Shown one piece after another: positions 32,257-44,360 of a stretch of 64,000 bases of DNA. The stretch is taken from positions 27,211,774 through 27,275,773 of the forward strand of contig CM034314.1 of the NCBI GenBank assembly GCA_019925795.1, read 5' to 3'. Each line of letters begins with the position of its first letter. The first letter of the stretch is position 1. Made by a program: the position numbers and the translations under genes. The notes beneath the pieces were generated by a model. That model was not told where the DNA came from. It searched no databases and saw nothing but the letters and a program-made list of their open reading frames with translations. Origin of the DNA: Dendrobium chrysotoxum (taxonomy: Eukaryota > Streptophyta > Magnoliopsida > Asparagales > Orchidaceae).

Positions 32257-33799
32257 ATTTGATGATTTCTGATTTTTGAATTTTCTATTTTTCTTCTTTT
32301 CTTTTATTTTTTCTTGAATTGATTTCCTATTTCTTTTTTTATTTTTATTCACTGCTAATTTTCTTCTGTTGTTATTGGTTACCTAACTTAGTTATTTTGT
32401 TTATGTGCTTTCCTCTTATTGTTTTTTATTTACTGCTTATTCTCTTCAGAATCAGATCACTGCTCACTACTGTTGATAAACTAGATTTCTAACTGAGAGT
32501 TTTGCCTTATTTTTATTTGGAAGCTTGTAAGCGGTTATTGACTCCTCTGAAATAGTTAAAGAGAAGAAACATTGATGATTATTTCTCTTCCTCTAACTCC
32601 TTTAATGGTGTATTATTCCTTTTGGATAAAAATCGCTTTCAAAATTAAAAAGTTGATTTTTGAAATAGAGATTTATCTTATCTTCCTACAGTAATTTATC
32701 TCATATGAATAGTATTTTCAAAGCATTGAATCATTGTTATGTTTTTCTTAATCAGGTGATTGCACTTATCATATGAAGTATGATTTTATTTTATGAATTA
32801 CTCCTCCTTATTATAGAGAGTAAGTTTTTTCTTCTCTTATGTTTGGAAGGTAATTTTATAACTGAGATTCTTTAGAGATTACGAAAAGAAGTAAGCTTGC
32901 AAAAGAAATAAAAAGTGGCACAAAATGGGCCCAAAAATGAAAAGATGCACAATGATGCCAAAAAATGAAAAGATACACAAAGTGTATCAAAAATTAAAAG
33001 ATGCATAAAGTGCGCCAAATAAATTGAAAAAGAGGCACAAAATGAGTCCACCAAGAAATAAGCTTTCTTCCCTTTCAGATCTTTAAATGTCTTAGAAAAA
33101 TCCATGTGCCACTTAATACTTAAAAAACTTGAGATTAAAAATCATGATTACTGATTCCTTACTTTGTAATACTATTTTATCAGATATTTTTCTAGAACAA
33201 GGCTTGAAAGGATCTATTTTCAAATCTAATTTCTTTTCTTCTAAATTAGACTTTAGTTTGAAATGAATTTGAACCTGTAAGGTGTCCGAGATAAGAGTTA
33301 CAAAAATTAATTTTTCAATTTTTCTGGATTCCAACATCGTCAATTTTCTTCTTATTAGCTTTTGAATTCAAATTAAGGAAAAATTTTGATTTACTGGAGC
33401 AGCTCGATTCAAAAAAAAATCTTTTTTGGTTTTTGTTGTTATTTCCTCATGTTTATTTTTTGTTTTTTCTATCTTTACTTTTATTGTGATTTTTTTTTAT
33501 TTCAGGGTCCCCTTTTTACTAGATTAGTTGCTTTTCCTGTTTCTTAGTGATATTTTTTATACTGTCTTTCTCTATTTCTTTGTGATGTTTCCTTTCTATT
33601 TTTTTCCTTTTTAATATGTCAAATGTGGGAGTAGTTTGGGTTGTTAGTATTCTAAGTCATTGTACTTTTGAGTTTTTAGTATTCAGTGTCCCTGTACTAT
33701 TTGCCTGGCTAATAGAATTTATATTGCTCAGTTTTTTTTTCTTTGCACTATGTCTTATTCGCTGAATTAGAAATTTTCTAACAAATATTTGCCATCATC
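32257..33799 (+). other. Element A tail, without post-pol ORF
   Basis: It resembles the post-pol spacer of B and D, including the GGCACAAAATG(A/G)GCC units at 32,920-33,055. At 33,506-33,512 (GGTCCCC) it jumps from sequence equivalent to that just before the internal array in D to sequence equivalent to the end of the D post-pol ORF (CCCTTTTTACTAG against CCCTTTGTACTAG). The whole array and ORF are absent. Confidence 0.7.
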
Positions 33800-33812
33800 A
33801 AAAAGGGGGAGA
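33800..33812 (+). other. Polypurine tract, element A
   Basis: AAAAAGGGGGAGA, immediately before the 3' LTR. Confidence 0.9.
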
Positions 33813-33813
33813 T

Positions 33814-35689
33814 TATTACAAATCTGGATTCAATGATTATGCTTTTAATGATAACAAACATTTCTATTTCTGTTTGAGTGTCTAACCTTTCAGGTTCAAA
33901 AGATCAATTATAATTCAAGTCAACTCAAGATTGAGTCAGTCTATTCGTGTTTCAAGTTCAATGTAATTTTTTCACCTTTCTTGAGTCAAGTGTAATGTAA
34001 TGGATCCCCAAGCTAAGTAACCTTGCACACACACAGTCAGGGGGAGAGTTCTACTAAGTTAGAATTTATGTTCTAATTTTGTTCATATCATCCTAGACGA
34101 TAGTAATATCATCCTAGATGATCTATTAAAAATAAAAACCCTAATTAGAGCAGCCATGTTAAGTCTGTTTGATTAAGCAGATCATCCCGGACGATACTCC
34201 CATCGTACAGGATGATAGGCCCAAATCAAAAATTCCTAGCGGCCGGACTAAGTTAGGCAAGTTTTTTTTTAAATTTAATATTTTGGTCTAATCGTCCTGG
34301 ATGATACGTATATCATCCTGGATGATTCATTACAATCATGCCTAAATTAGTCAAGTGATTAAGGAATGTAATTAAAATTTGATTGTTCGATCATATCATT
34401 CTGAACGATCGCAAGATCATCCTGGATGATTAATTAAAAATCCCCATCATCTAGTGTATTTCACCTGGATGACCTGAATAATCTGCCAGACCATACTACC
34501 ATTTTTTAACTAATCATACAGGATGATATAGATATCATCCTGGATGATCAAGTCATTTTGAAATCATCCAGTGTAGTTATCCTGGACGACCCGAACAGTG
34601 TACCGGATGATATTGGGCACTTTTGAACTAATCGTACAGGACGATATACATATCATCCTTGATGATCAAGTCATTTTCTTGTGATCATCCAGGATTTTCT
34701 CCTGGACGTCCCAAACTATCTTTTGGATGATATTCCTGATTTAAACTAATCATCTAGGACGATCACAGAATCATCCCGAACGATCTGAACAAGCCATATC
34801 TTATAATTATCCAGAGGAACCAGATCGTTCGGGCCAGAAGGTGATGATTTACACTGATCATATAAAATGATTGACAGATCATCCTGGAAAATCTTTGACG
34901 GTAAGTTGAAATTTAGGGCAATTTTTGAGCCCTTCTATTTAAAATCTTTTTCTTGTTACTGTTGAAATCTTTTACCACTGTCCATTCCTGAGAGAGCTTT
35001 GAGAGAGAGAGAGAGAGCTTAGGAGAGAGAGAGGATCTTATAAGGGGGGGTTTGTGAGGTGTTCACAAAGATTACTCCAAGCAAGGATTCGAGTCATCAT
35101 CTCCAGTCATCGTCCCTTATCCCTTGGTGCTCTGAAGGAAGGATTATCCGCAAGAAGATCAAGGTTCTTTGCCTGCTTCAAGAGGAAGAGAAATGAGGTA
35201 AGGTTCTTTGCCTACTTTAGGAGGAAGTGAAATGAGGTAAGGTTCTCTGCTTGCTTCAGGAGAAAGCAAAAGGAGTCTGGGTTCTCTTCCTCATCGGGCT
35301 GGTGAAAAGGAGTTTTGTAAAGGCTTCTCCGCCTTGCTATAGGAGCAGAAGGAGAGTCAATTTGCTTTAGTTCAATACCTGGATGAGAGGCTCTGGGGAG
35401 TTGATGTAGGTCAGGTTGACCGAACCACTATAAAATCTAGTGTATTCTTTCTAATTATTTTCTGCACTTTACTTTTTTGTTGATGATCGTGTGATTGAAG
35501 TTATTGTTTGGTTTCGTTAAATAGCGTCTCATCATAGCAAAATTGTAATTATTTTAAAACATTCAAAAAGATTTTTAAAATTATTTTTGCTCATGAATTT
35601 TTAAAACCACCAATTAACCCCCCCCCCCCCCCCTTCTTGGTTAGCCTCGGGCTAGTTCATAAGGGCTTAACATCCTTAACGAACTTTCA
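33814..35689 (+). repeat. Element A 3' LTR
   Basis: 1,876 bp, starting TATTACAAATCTGG (TG mutated to TA) and ending GAACTTTCA. Palindrome array about 34,087-34,895, TATTTAAA at 34,936-34,943, GA-rich leader, U5 repeats, a C-run of about 16 at 35,618-35,633. The target duplication AGAAT follows. Confidence 0.92.
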
Positions 35690-35890
35690 AGAATAACATT
35701 CCATCTCAAAAGAGAGACATGTCATTCTAGAATAGTATTTAAATATGAAAAATGAAGTTTTGAAAAATTGTCATTTTTGTAATTAAATACAATAGAGAGA
35801 ATACCACATCTCCCCAAAAGGTGAACATGATATTCTACAAAAGTATTTGAATGCAAAAATAGGTTTTAAAAATTATCTACATTCCTAGAG
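35690..35890. repeat. ~110-bp tandem array, right part
   Basis: Two more units (AGAATAACATTCCATCTC..., AGAATACCACATCTCC...) continue the array split by element A. Each has the words GACATG.(T)ATTCTA and GTATTT(A/G)AAT at the same places. Confidence 0.65.
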
Positions 35891-37053
35891 ATTTTTTCCT
35901 TACCTTATGGAGATATGATAAGGTTTATTTTAATCTTGAGTTACAAGTTCCCCTATAAAGGTAGGCCTTTATGGTTAATTACATCCTAGGAGATGTGAAT
36001 CTCCTAGGAACACTCTCGATTAAAGTAGTGGCAAATATTTTATTAGATTTTAAAGTTTAAGTCAAGGATATGTTATTTAAGAATTTTTAAAGGGGATTGG
36101 TTTAATTTTGGACAGTTCTTTCTAGACCCCAAAGAATCAAGAGTAAGGGACACTAAGATTTTGAGACCACTCACAAATGCCCCAATTTATCCTATCTTAA
36201 GCTTTAATATTTTATGATGAAGAGATTTTACGTTTGAGTTCATATTTTATTAGATAATTGAGATTATATTCTTGAAGGGTGAGGACTTATGATTTAAGAT
36301 TTTCCTATCTAACCCAGATATAAGTTGAATCATTATAGGGTAGTGACTCAAGCCTAGTCTAACAAAGTGCAAAAGTGTATGAATATTTTATAGACTTATA
36401 TCTCACCTGGAGTGGAATGCCAGCTAAACCACCTAATCAATTTCAAAACCATAATTCTAGTCAAATATAAGATGGATAAACTATTATTATTTAAGTTTTT
36501 GAAATATAGGGCTGAAATCTAGAGAAATTCTTAATTAGCCCTGAACTTATGAAGGGTAATTATGCATCTAAAGCTAAATTTAATTAAATTTTAATTATTT
36601 TTTAAATTATCTCTAATGTAATGCATGCTAGTTGACTCTTATACAATAATCAACATGTGAAGTTTTAAAAAGTCTTAAAAATTTTATTTTTACCCTTAAA
36701 GAGAAGAACTTCCCTAAGGCAAAATTGCACCCACAAAAGTCTGGGATCTACTTCTACCTGTAGGCAGAGGTGCCTAAGAAGGAAAGAATGAAGAATATCA
36801 TTTATGTGACTCCATATGAGCACTAAATTACTTTCTAAATTAGTTATTTTTTTATATTATCCTAACATTTTTATTAATTATGAGTATAAGAAAATTTTAT
36901 TTCCTAAGAGCCTAGCAAGATATCCAGGCAAAAGAATATGTAAGAAAGAAACCTAAAAAGCAGAAGTTTATAAGCACAATTAATTATAAACAAACATTCA
37001 ATTAATTATAGAGCAAAAAAAGAATATACAAAGTTCATGTGACAAGTGCCACT
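35891..37053. repeat. Dispersed repeat, copy 2, left part
   Basis: Similar to 183-600 at the start of the window, in the same orientation and after a tandem array in both cases. No ORF. It is interrupted by solo LTR E1 and appears to continue at 38,885-39,328. Confidence 0.45.
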
Positions 37054-38879
37054 TAAAAGTTTGATAAGGATGTTAAGCCTAAGTGAACTTGTCCCTAGGC
37101 ACTCCAAGAGGGGGTGAATTGATGAATTAAAAACTAATTGCTTACTTCAAAAATAAAAATGATATTTTTAGACTTTTCAGTATTTAAAAAACAAGCAACA
37201 ATTATAACTTAATGCATAAGAAAAATGAAATTACCAAAATATCAAAATAACAATGATGATATTCTAATCAGTAGAACGAAGCGTTAATCACGATTATAAA
37301 GCAGTTATCATGGAATTAAAATACAAAAAAGTAAAAGTGCGAGAATAAAAAAATAGAACAAACACACCAAAGATTTATAGTGGATCGATCAAAAAATGAC
37401 CTATATCCACTCCCCAGAGTCATCCACTCTGAGTATTCTACTATCACTTAGTGTCTCCTTTTGCCCCCATAGCAAGGCAGAGAAGTCCTTACACAAATCA
37501 CTTTCACAAAACCTGGTACCACGGAGAGCTAGAAGCTTTGTTACCCTCATGGTGATGGCAGTGGACCTTCAATCATTTTCTTGCTCATAGAGAAGGCAGA
37601 GAACCTTGAACTCCTTTATCACCCTTCTTGGTGATGGTAGAGAACCATGTTCTTAGGCTGAAGAATTTCTTACTAGAGCCGCCCAAGAAACCTAGACATA
37701 CACTTGGAGGAACAAGGCAAGTCACTTTCTTGGAGCAACTGTGTGATCCCCTCACACTTCATCTCCCTCACACAAAAGCACTCCCACTTCTTCCTAAAGC
37801 TCTCCTACATCTTCATCTTAAAGCTCCCTCTTAAGAACACTCAACAGCCAAAAAATGTTTTAAACAAGTCAATGTGAGAGATTAAATACAAGGCCTCTCA
37901 AGAATCCCTAAAATTCAATTCTACACTCTGATCGTACATTACGATCATTGATCAACCAGTATGATTAGTTTAAAGTACTCCTGTTAGTACTGTATGAAGA
38001 GATAGATACTATGCTCTGATCATACATTACGATCATGGATCATTCAGTATGATTAGTGCAAAGTACTCCTATTAGTGTTGTATGAAGAGATAGATACTAT
38101 ACGATCAATTCAAAGAATTGAGCTGATCATCCAGGATGATTTAGATCATCGTCCAGTATGATTAGTTCAAACAACTTGGATTATCATCTCATACGATTGG
38201 CGACAATAAATTATCAGCCCATATAGGAATCGAGTTGTACAGTATGATTGGTCTAATCATCCTGTACGATCTATCTGGATCAATTAGTCCAAAATCATTC
38301 CCTAATCACAGGATTAATTTAGGCAAGATTTAATTACATCATATTATAGGATACATATCATACAATATAATTAGTACAAAATTTAAATTTTAAAATATTA
38401 TCTAAATTATGATTGGCGGTTGAAATCCTGATTTTAACTGATTGTCTTGTATGATATTCATCTTATAGTATGATTAGTTTAACTTGCATTAAGAATCATA
38501 ATTAGCCATTTTAATGATTTTCTAATTAGTTGACCATATAGTATGATATGGATCGTATAGTATGATTAGTTCAGAAAATTCAACTTCTGATATTGTCACT
38601 AACTCACTACCTTTAGTGTGAGTGTGTGTATGCATGGTTACCAAGCTTTGTATCCAACAAATACATGATTTGACTCAAGAAAAGTAAAATACATAAGAAT
38701 TGAAAATATAGACATTTCATGACATACTTAACGCTAGTCTACCCAATCTTGAACTGATCTAACTTGCAAAAAATGGTGGACCTGAAATGTTAGTGCATAA
38801 GAAAAATAGATATGCAATAATAGTAATTAACAAGAGATAACATAGTAAGTAATGGTGGCCAGTGTCCAGATTTGTAACA
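37054..38879 (-). repeat. Solo LTR E1 (Sirevirus-type, minus strand)
   Basis: On the minus strand it begins TGTTACAAATCTGG and ends AAACTTTTA after GGCTTAACATCCTTATC. It is flanked by the exact duplication CCACT (37,049-37,053 and 38,880-38,884). No primer site or polypurine tract adjoins it, so the interior was lost by LTR-LTR recombination. It has the U5 repeats (37,430-37,700), a TATA-like TATTTAAT (plus 37,881-37,888) and palindromes of the ATCGTACATTACGAT type with 19-20 bp spacing (37,928-38,570). It is a different family from A, B, C and D. Confidence 0.9.
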
Positions 38880-38884
38880 CCACT

Positions 38885-39328
38885 TAAAACAAACCAGGGT
38901 CTATAAAAAGTAAAGGTGACTAGGCTGCACCCATAATACAATGGAATCTACTCCTATGAAATGATGCAAGTCTTTATAAAAATGGGGCATTCTCTAGTCT
39001 TCAGGTCTTCTCTTCAGGCTTCATATTTTGCCAAGTTCTTTCTTCAAGTTTCATGTTTGTTCCACCAACTACTGGCTTCTAAATGAAAAAAATCCTTCAA
39101 TGAAGGAAATTCCTTCCCCTTTGGATCTCAGATCATTTTTTTAGAAAATGCCTTATTTTTAGACTTTCACAACTCTTTTTTATAAATTTTATTTTAAAAA
39201 AAAGTCTTTATACTCCCTATAGGTTAGAAAAGCCATTTATACTTGCATCTCAAATCATATCATATCACATAGATATTTGCTCATTCTTTGAGCAACCTAT
39301 AATCTTGGTTATGCTTTTAATATTTAAG
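38885..39328. repeat. Dispersed repeat, copy 2, right part
   Basis: Non-coding. It shares CTTC-rich and GGCTTCTAAATG words with 800-900. Element D is inserted at its end. Confidence 0.4.
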
Positions 39329-41156
39329 TGAAAATTTGTTAGGGATGTTAAGCCCGTATGAACAAGCCCGAGGCTAACCAAGAGAGTGAATTGGTTATTT
39401 TAAAAATTCATGAGCAAAAATGATTTAGAAAATATTTTTAAATGTTTTAAAATATTTATAATTTTGCGATGATGTGAAGATATTCAACAATAATAAAATA
39501 ATAATCACAATCACACAATTATCAACAGAAAAATAAGTGCGAAAAATAATCAGAAAGAATGCACCAGATTTTATAGTGGTTCGGTTAACTTGACCTACGT
39601 CCACTCCCAGGAGACTCCCCTCCGGGTATTGCACTAACACTAAGTGACTCTCCTTCTGCTCCCACAGCAAGGTAGAGAAGCCTGTACAAAACTCCTTTCC
39701 TCCAACCCGGTGAGGCAGAGAACCCGGACTCCTTTCGCTTCCTCCTAAAGCAGGCAGAGAACCTTACCTCCTTTCGCTTCCTCCTGAAGAAGGCAGAGAA
39801 CCTGGATCTTCTTGTAAATGATCCTTCCACAGAGACACTAGCAAGACAAGAGACGACAACCGTAGAAGATGACTCAAATCCTTGCTTGGAGCAACCTTTG
39901 TGAATACCTCACAAACTCCCCCTCACAAGATCCTCTCTCTCTCTCCCAAACTCTCTCTCTCTCTCTCTCTCTCAAGGTTCTCTCAAGCAAGAAAGGTGGC
40001 AAAAGATTTTTCTTATTTCAAAAAAAAATATCTTAAATAGAAGGGCTCAAAAATTACCCTAAATTATAACTTGTCGTCAAAGATCATCCAAGATGATCTA
40101 TCGATCATCCTGTATGATCAGTTCAAATCAGCCCCTTTTGGCCTAGACGTTCTAGTTTCCTTGGACGATTAGAAGTCATGTTTGTTCAGATCGTCTGGGA
40201 TGATTTTATGATTATCCTGGATGATTAGTTCAAAATCACAATATCATCCAGAGGATACTTTGGGTCATCCAAGTGAAAAGGCTAGACGATCACAAGGAAA
40301 AGACTTGATCGTCTAGGATGATATATCTATCATCCCGTACGATTAGTTTAAAAGTGCCCAATATCATCCATAGGATACTTTGGGGCGTATAATCAAAAAC
40401 ATGCTGGACAATTCAAAATGACTGGATCATACTGGATGATATCTCTATCATCCTGTGCGATCAGTTCAAAATTGGGAATATCATCCATATGATACTTTGG
40501 GGAATCCAGGTGAAATGCACTGGACGGTTAGGATTTCTAAAGGATCGTTCAGGACGATCTTGTGATCATCCAGGATGATATGATCACATCAATCAAAACT
40601 TAAATACTTTCCTTAATCACCTGACTTATTTAGGCATGATTGTAATGGATCATCCATGATGTTACACGTATTATTCGGGACGCTCAGATCAAATCTCTAA
40701 AAATAAAACTTGCCTAACTTAGTCTGGCAGCTGAGAAATTTTAATTTGAGCATATTGTCCTATACGATGGGTGTATCGTCCAGGATGATCTACTTAATCA
40801 GACTGACTTAACATGGTTACCCTAATCAGGATTTCTATTTTTAATGGATCATCCAGGACGATATGAATATCATCCAGGATGATATAAATAAAATCAGAAC
40901 AGAAGCTCTTACTCACTAAATCTCTCCTCGTGAGTGTGTGTGTAAGGTTACTTAGCTTGGGGATCCGTTACATTACACTTAACTCAAAAAAAGATGAAAA
41001 ATTACATTAAACCTGAAAAATACAAACAGACTGACTCGATCTTGAGCTGGCTTGAAATTCAATTGATCTTATAAACCTGAAATATTAGACACTCAAATAG
41101 AAATGAAAAAGTTTGTTATCATCAAAATTATAGTCTTTGAATCTAGATTCGCAATA
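39329..41156 (-). repeat. Element D 3' LTR
   Basis: 1,828 bp. On the minus strand it starts TATTGCGAATCTAG and ends AAATTTTCA. TATTTAAG is at plus 40,032-40,039, preceded by a palindrome array (about 40,083-40,885) and followed by a (GA)n leader (39,925-39,973) and U5 repeats (39,700-39,810). Confidence 0.92.
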
Positions 41157-41158
41157 AT

Positions 41159-41171
41159 CTCCCCCTTTTTT
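41159..41171 (-). other. Polypurine tract, element D
   Basis: Minus strand AAAAAAAGGGGGAGA next to the LTR start, with bracketing inverted repeat arms GTTTGCCATCAT and ATGATAACAAAC. The upstream tract is at 41,363-41,373. Confidence 0.88.
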
Positions 41172-41462
41172 TATGATGGCAAACATTTATTATTAATTCA
41201 AAATTCAGTAAATAAACAACAAAGCCCAAAAAATCAAGGAGTTCAATTTCTATTAGCCAGGTAAATAACATAAGAACACTGAACATCAATAAAATACTGA
41301 ACATTGATAACTTAACTAGTACACTAACTACTACAAGATAGTAGAACACAAACTACAAACTACTCCCCCTTTTGACATCTCAAAAAGGGGAAAACACCAC
41401 ATAAACACATAAGAAAAAAAGTACAAAAAACCAACACAAGAAAAATAGCAAGAGAAAATAAA

Positions 41463-42586
41463 CTAGTACAAAGGGGGATCCTGATCAGATGGAGGAGGGG
41501 TGGCTAAAATAGACTATGAATGGAGGCAAACTATTTGTCAAACCAGGCCATGTCCTTGTCGTACTGCTGCTACTGCTAGGCTGTGTAGGCATTAAAGCGG
41601 TTGACATCCTCAGCATACTGCTGCTCCTGGGCAACCACGTAGGAGTCAAAACATACCTCCCACTGGTCAAACATGTACACCAGGTGATCTATCAGTGATT
41701 CTATACGGAGAGGAGCTGGTGTAGTAGGTTCAAGAATAGCTTCTTCCTCTTCTCCCTCAACATCAATGTTGGGCTCCGGATGAAGTCTAGTATTGTGAAG
41801 AATATGGAAGGAGTTATTGGAGAAGAAGGAAGGAGGGACATTGGCTAGAACTGGATATTACATACTGTATTTGGTCTCGAGAGCATAGGCAATGATGTTT
41901 CCTAAGACTAGATTTGGGCATCTCCTATGGCCCAGATCCCTAATGCTAGTGAGGTATACGATGTAATGAAAGAGGAGATCAGTAGCATTAAAATCATGGT
42001 GGGCCATGATGTAGAAGGTAGTAAGGGAGAGTAAGGGGGTGATGTGGATGTGGTCCCCAGCTTTTGGAAAGATAGAGGAGCGAAGAACATGCTAGATTAT
42101 CTGAGCATCTTTAAGTAAGGAAGAGCAAGCATTATCATGATAGGGGACATTGGTGTTCCTAAGAAAGTGATTTGCGACACTCCAGTCAAAGTCAGGGTCA
42201 AAGGAGATGAGATGGAGTTTGTCGCCAGTAATTGAGAGTTGGAGAATATCATGAAAGTCTTGGGTGGTTAGTTTGACAGGGCGGCGATTAACAAAAGATC
42301 GGAGGGATGAGTAAGAGGAGTCGATGCAAAGGTTCGCAATGAAAACACGTGAAAGCTCAATACTAAATGGAAAAGCTAGTGTCAGGATGAAGGTAAGGAA
42401 CATGTGAGCGAAAAGATCTATTACCGGATATGTCAGAATACGAGGATTGACAATTTTGGATTGGGTGATCCCCACCTCAAGGTATTGCTAGAAGGCAGCC
42501 TAATCAGCTGCATCAGGAAAGCAGGGATCAACATTTCCCCAGGAGAAACTAGTACCCTAGTGCCTGGATCTCTTGCCACCAGCCAT
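41463..42586 (-). pseudogene. Element D post-pol ORF (unknown function)
   Basis: Minus-strand ATG at 42,586 (MAGGKRSRH) to TAG at 41,463. The globular part at 42,475-42,092 is open: ITQSKIVNP, DLFAHMFLTFILTLAFPFSIELSRVF, LTTQDFHDILQLSITGDK and FDWSVANHF, close to B. Later parts include HITPLLSL, LALG..IAYAL, an acidic run (EEEEA), a QQYAEDVNR/QQ-rich helix and the tail PPPSDQDPPL. Stops lie near 42,560 and 42,500-42,515, and the length is not a multiple of three, so at least one frameshift exists. Same domain order as B and C, which indicates an ancestral element gene and not chance. Confidence 0.8.
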
Positions 42587-42648
42587 GAGAAGATGAGTGA
42601 GTAAGGATTGAAGGAAGGGTGTGGTGAAAGAGTGGAGGAAATTGGCTG

Positions 42649-42656
42649 TTTAAATA
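42649..42656 (-). promoter_or_regulatory. TATA-like box before D post-pol ORF
   Basis: Minus-strand TATTTAAA, 63-70 bases before the ATG at 42,586, in the same sequence context and distance as in B. Confidence 0.65.
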
Positions 42657-42668
42657 GAAAATGGCCAG

Positions 42669-43057
42669 ATCATCCAGGACGATCGTAGGATTGTCCAGGA
42701 TGATAGGGCAATAATGGCATCCAGGATGATTGGTCAAAAAGGTGGTCAGATTATCCAAGATGATCAAATATCGTCCAGGATGATTAGACACAGGAAATCA
42801 TCCTAAGGAGTCAAGCTGGACGACCGTTAATGAAAAGTATCATCTAGGACGATTAGGTGGATCGTCCAAGATGATATACAATAAATGAATCAGACGAGCC
42901 AAATTTGAATCATCCAGCTACTGCCACATGGATCATCCAAGACGAGAAGGAGTATCGTACAGGATGATCACCAATAATTGGTGCATATCAACCGTTGGAT
43001 CAGGATGGGATGATTTGATCATATCGTCCAGGATGATGTGGGATCGTCCAGGACGAT
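42669..43057. promoter_or_regulatory. Internal palindrome array of element D
   Basis: ATCATCCAGGACGAT-CGTAGG-ATTGTCCAGGATGAT at 42,669 has 21-bp spacing; ATCGTCCAGGATGAT-GTGGG-ATCGTCCAGGACGAT at 43,023 has 20. Further single sites and pairs lie between. Position, sequence and order relative to the TATA-like box and the ATG match B. Confidence 0.8.
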
Positions 43058-44360
43058 GTGACCAAAAATTAAAAAAGGTGAAGGATGGAGAAGAATGATT
43101 AGGGATCCCAAAAACTCACAAAAAAATGAAATCAAAAATCAAATCAAATCAAAGAAAAATTAGAAATGGGAAAACAATACTTAAAACACTTTTTTTTATC
43201 TCCTCCAATAAATCAAAATTTCTTCGTTAATTTTCAATTCAAGAGCTGATAAGAAGAAAATCGACAATGCTGAAATCTATAAAAGTTAAAAAATTAATTT
43301 TTGTAACTCCTACCTCTTACATCTTATAGGTTCAAATTCCTTTCAAATAATAATCTAAATTAGAAGAAAAAAAATTAGATTTGAAAAGAGAACCTTTCAA
43401 GCCTTATTCCAGAAAAATAGCTGATAAAACAGTATTACAAAGTAAAGAATCAGAAATCATGATTTTCAATCTCAAGTTTTTGAAAGTATTAAGTAGCACA
43501 TGGATTTTTCTAAGACATTTAAGAATTTGAAAGGGAAGAAAGCTTATTTCTTGGTGGGCTCATTTTGTGCCTCTCTTTCAATTTGTTTGGCGCACTTTGC
43601 GCATATTTTGATTTTTTATACATTTTATGTATCTTTCTAATTATTTGGCGTCATTGCGTATTTTTTCATTTTAGGGCCCATTTTGTGCCACTTTTTCTTT
43701 ATTTTGTAAGCTTGCTTCCTTTCATAATCCTTAAATAATCTTAGTTGTGAAATTACCTTCCAGACATAAGAGAGGAAAAAGAACTCACTCTCTACAATAA
43801 GGAGGAGTAATTCACAGAACAAAATTATATTATGTATGATAAGTTCAATCACTTGATCAAGAAAAATATAATAATGATTCAATGCTTTGAAAATACTATT
43901 CATATGAGATAGGTTACTATAGAAAGATAAAATAGATCTCTATTTCAAAAACTAACTTTTTAATTTTGAAAGTGATTGTTATCCAAAAGGAACAAAATAC
44001 CAATAAAAGAGTTAGAGGAAGAGAAATAATCATCAATATTTTTTCCTTTTAACTATTTCAGAGGAGTCAATTACTGCTTACAAGATTTTAAATAAAAATT
44101 AAGGCAAAAACTCTCAGTCAGAAATCCAGTTTATCATCAGTAGTGAGCATTGATCTGATTTTTAAGAAAGTAGGCAGTAAATAAAAAATATAGAGGAAAG
44201 CATGTGAAAAGAAGGAATCAAGTCTGATAAGCAAATCAAACCAGCAAAAATTAGCATGAAAATAAAAGATCCAAAGAAAAGAAATAAACAATCAAATCAA
44301 ACAAAAACTAAAGAAAAGAAGATGAAAAGTAGAAACTTCAGAAGTCAAAAATCATCAAAT
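43058..44360 (-). other. Element D spacer between pol and internal array
   Basis: Non-coding. The conserved GGGC(T/C)CATTTTGTGCC-type units at 43,540-43,700 are the reverse complement of those in A and B. No ORF of note. Confidence 0.6.

Larger units (their letters stand above)
14562..35689 (+). mobile_element. Element A: Sirevirus-type Ty1/copia, with nested element B
   Basis: The LTRs at 14,562-16,425 and 33,814-35,689 are homologous, and the 5-bp target duplication AGAAT is exact (14,557-14,561 and 35,690-35,694), so this is one insertion. Its own internal DNA is 16,426 to about 17,625 (primer site and gag) and 29,418-33,813 (pol from the protease onward, then the tail). Everything between belongs to element B. 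A is the oldest Sirevirus copy here: about 22 differences in the first ~150 LTR bases. It lost the end of gag and the start of pol at the B junction, and has no post-pol ORF. Confidence 0.9.
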
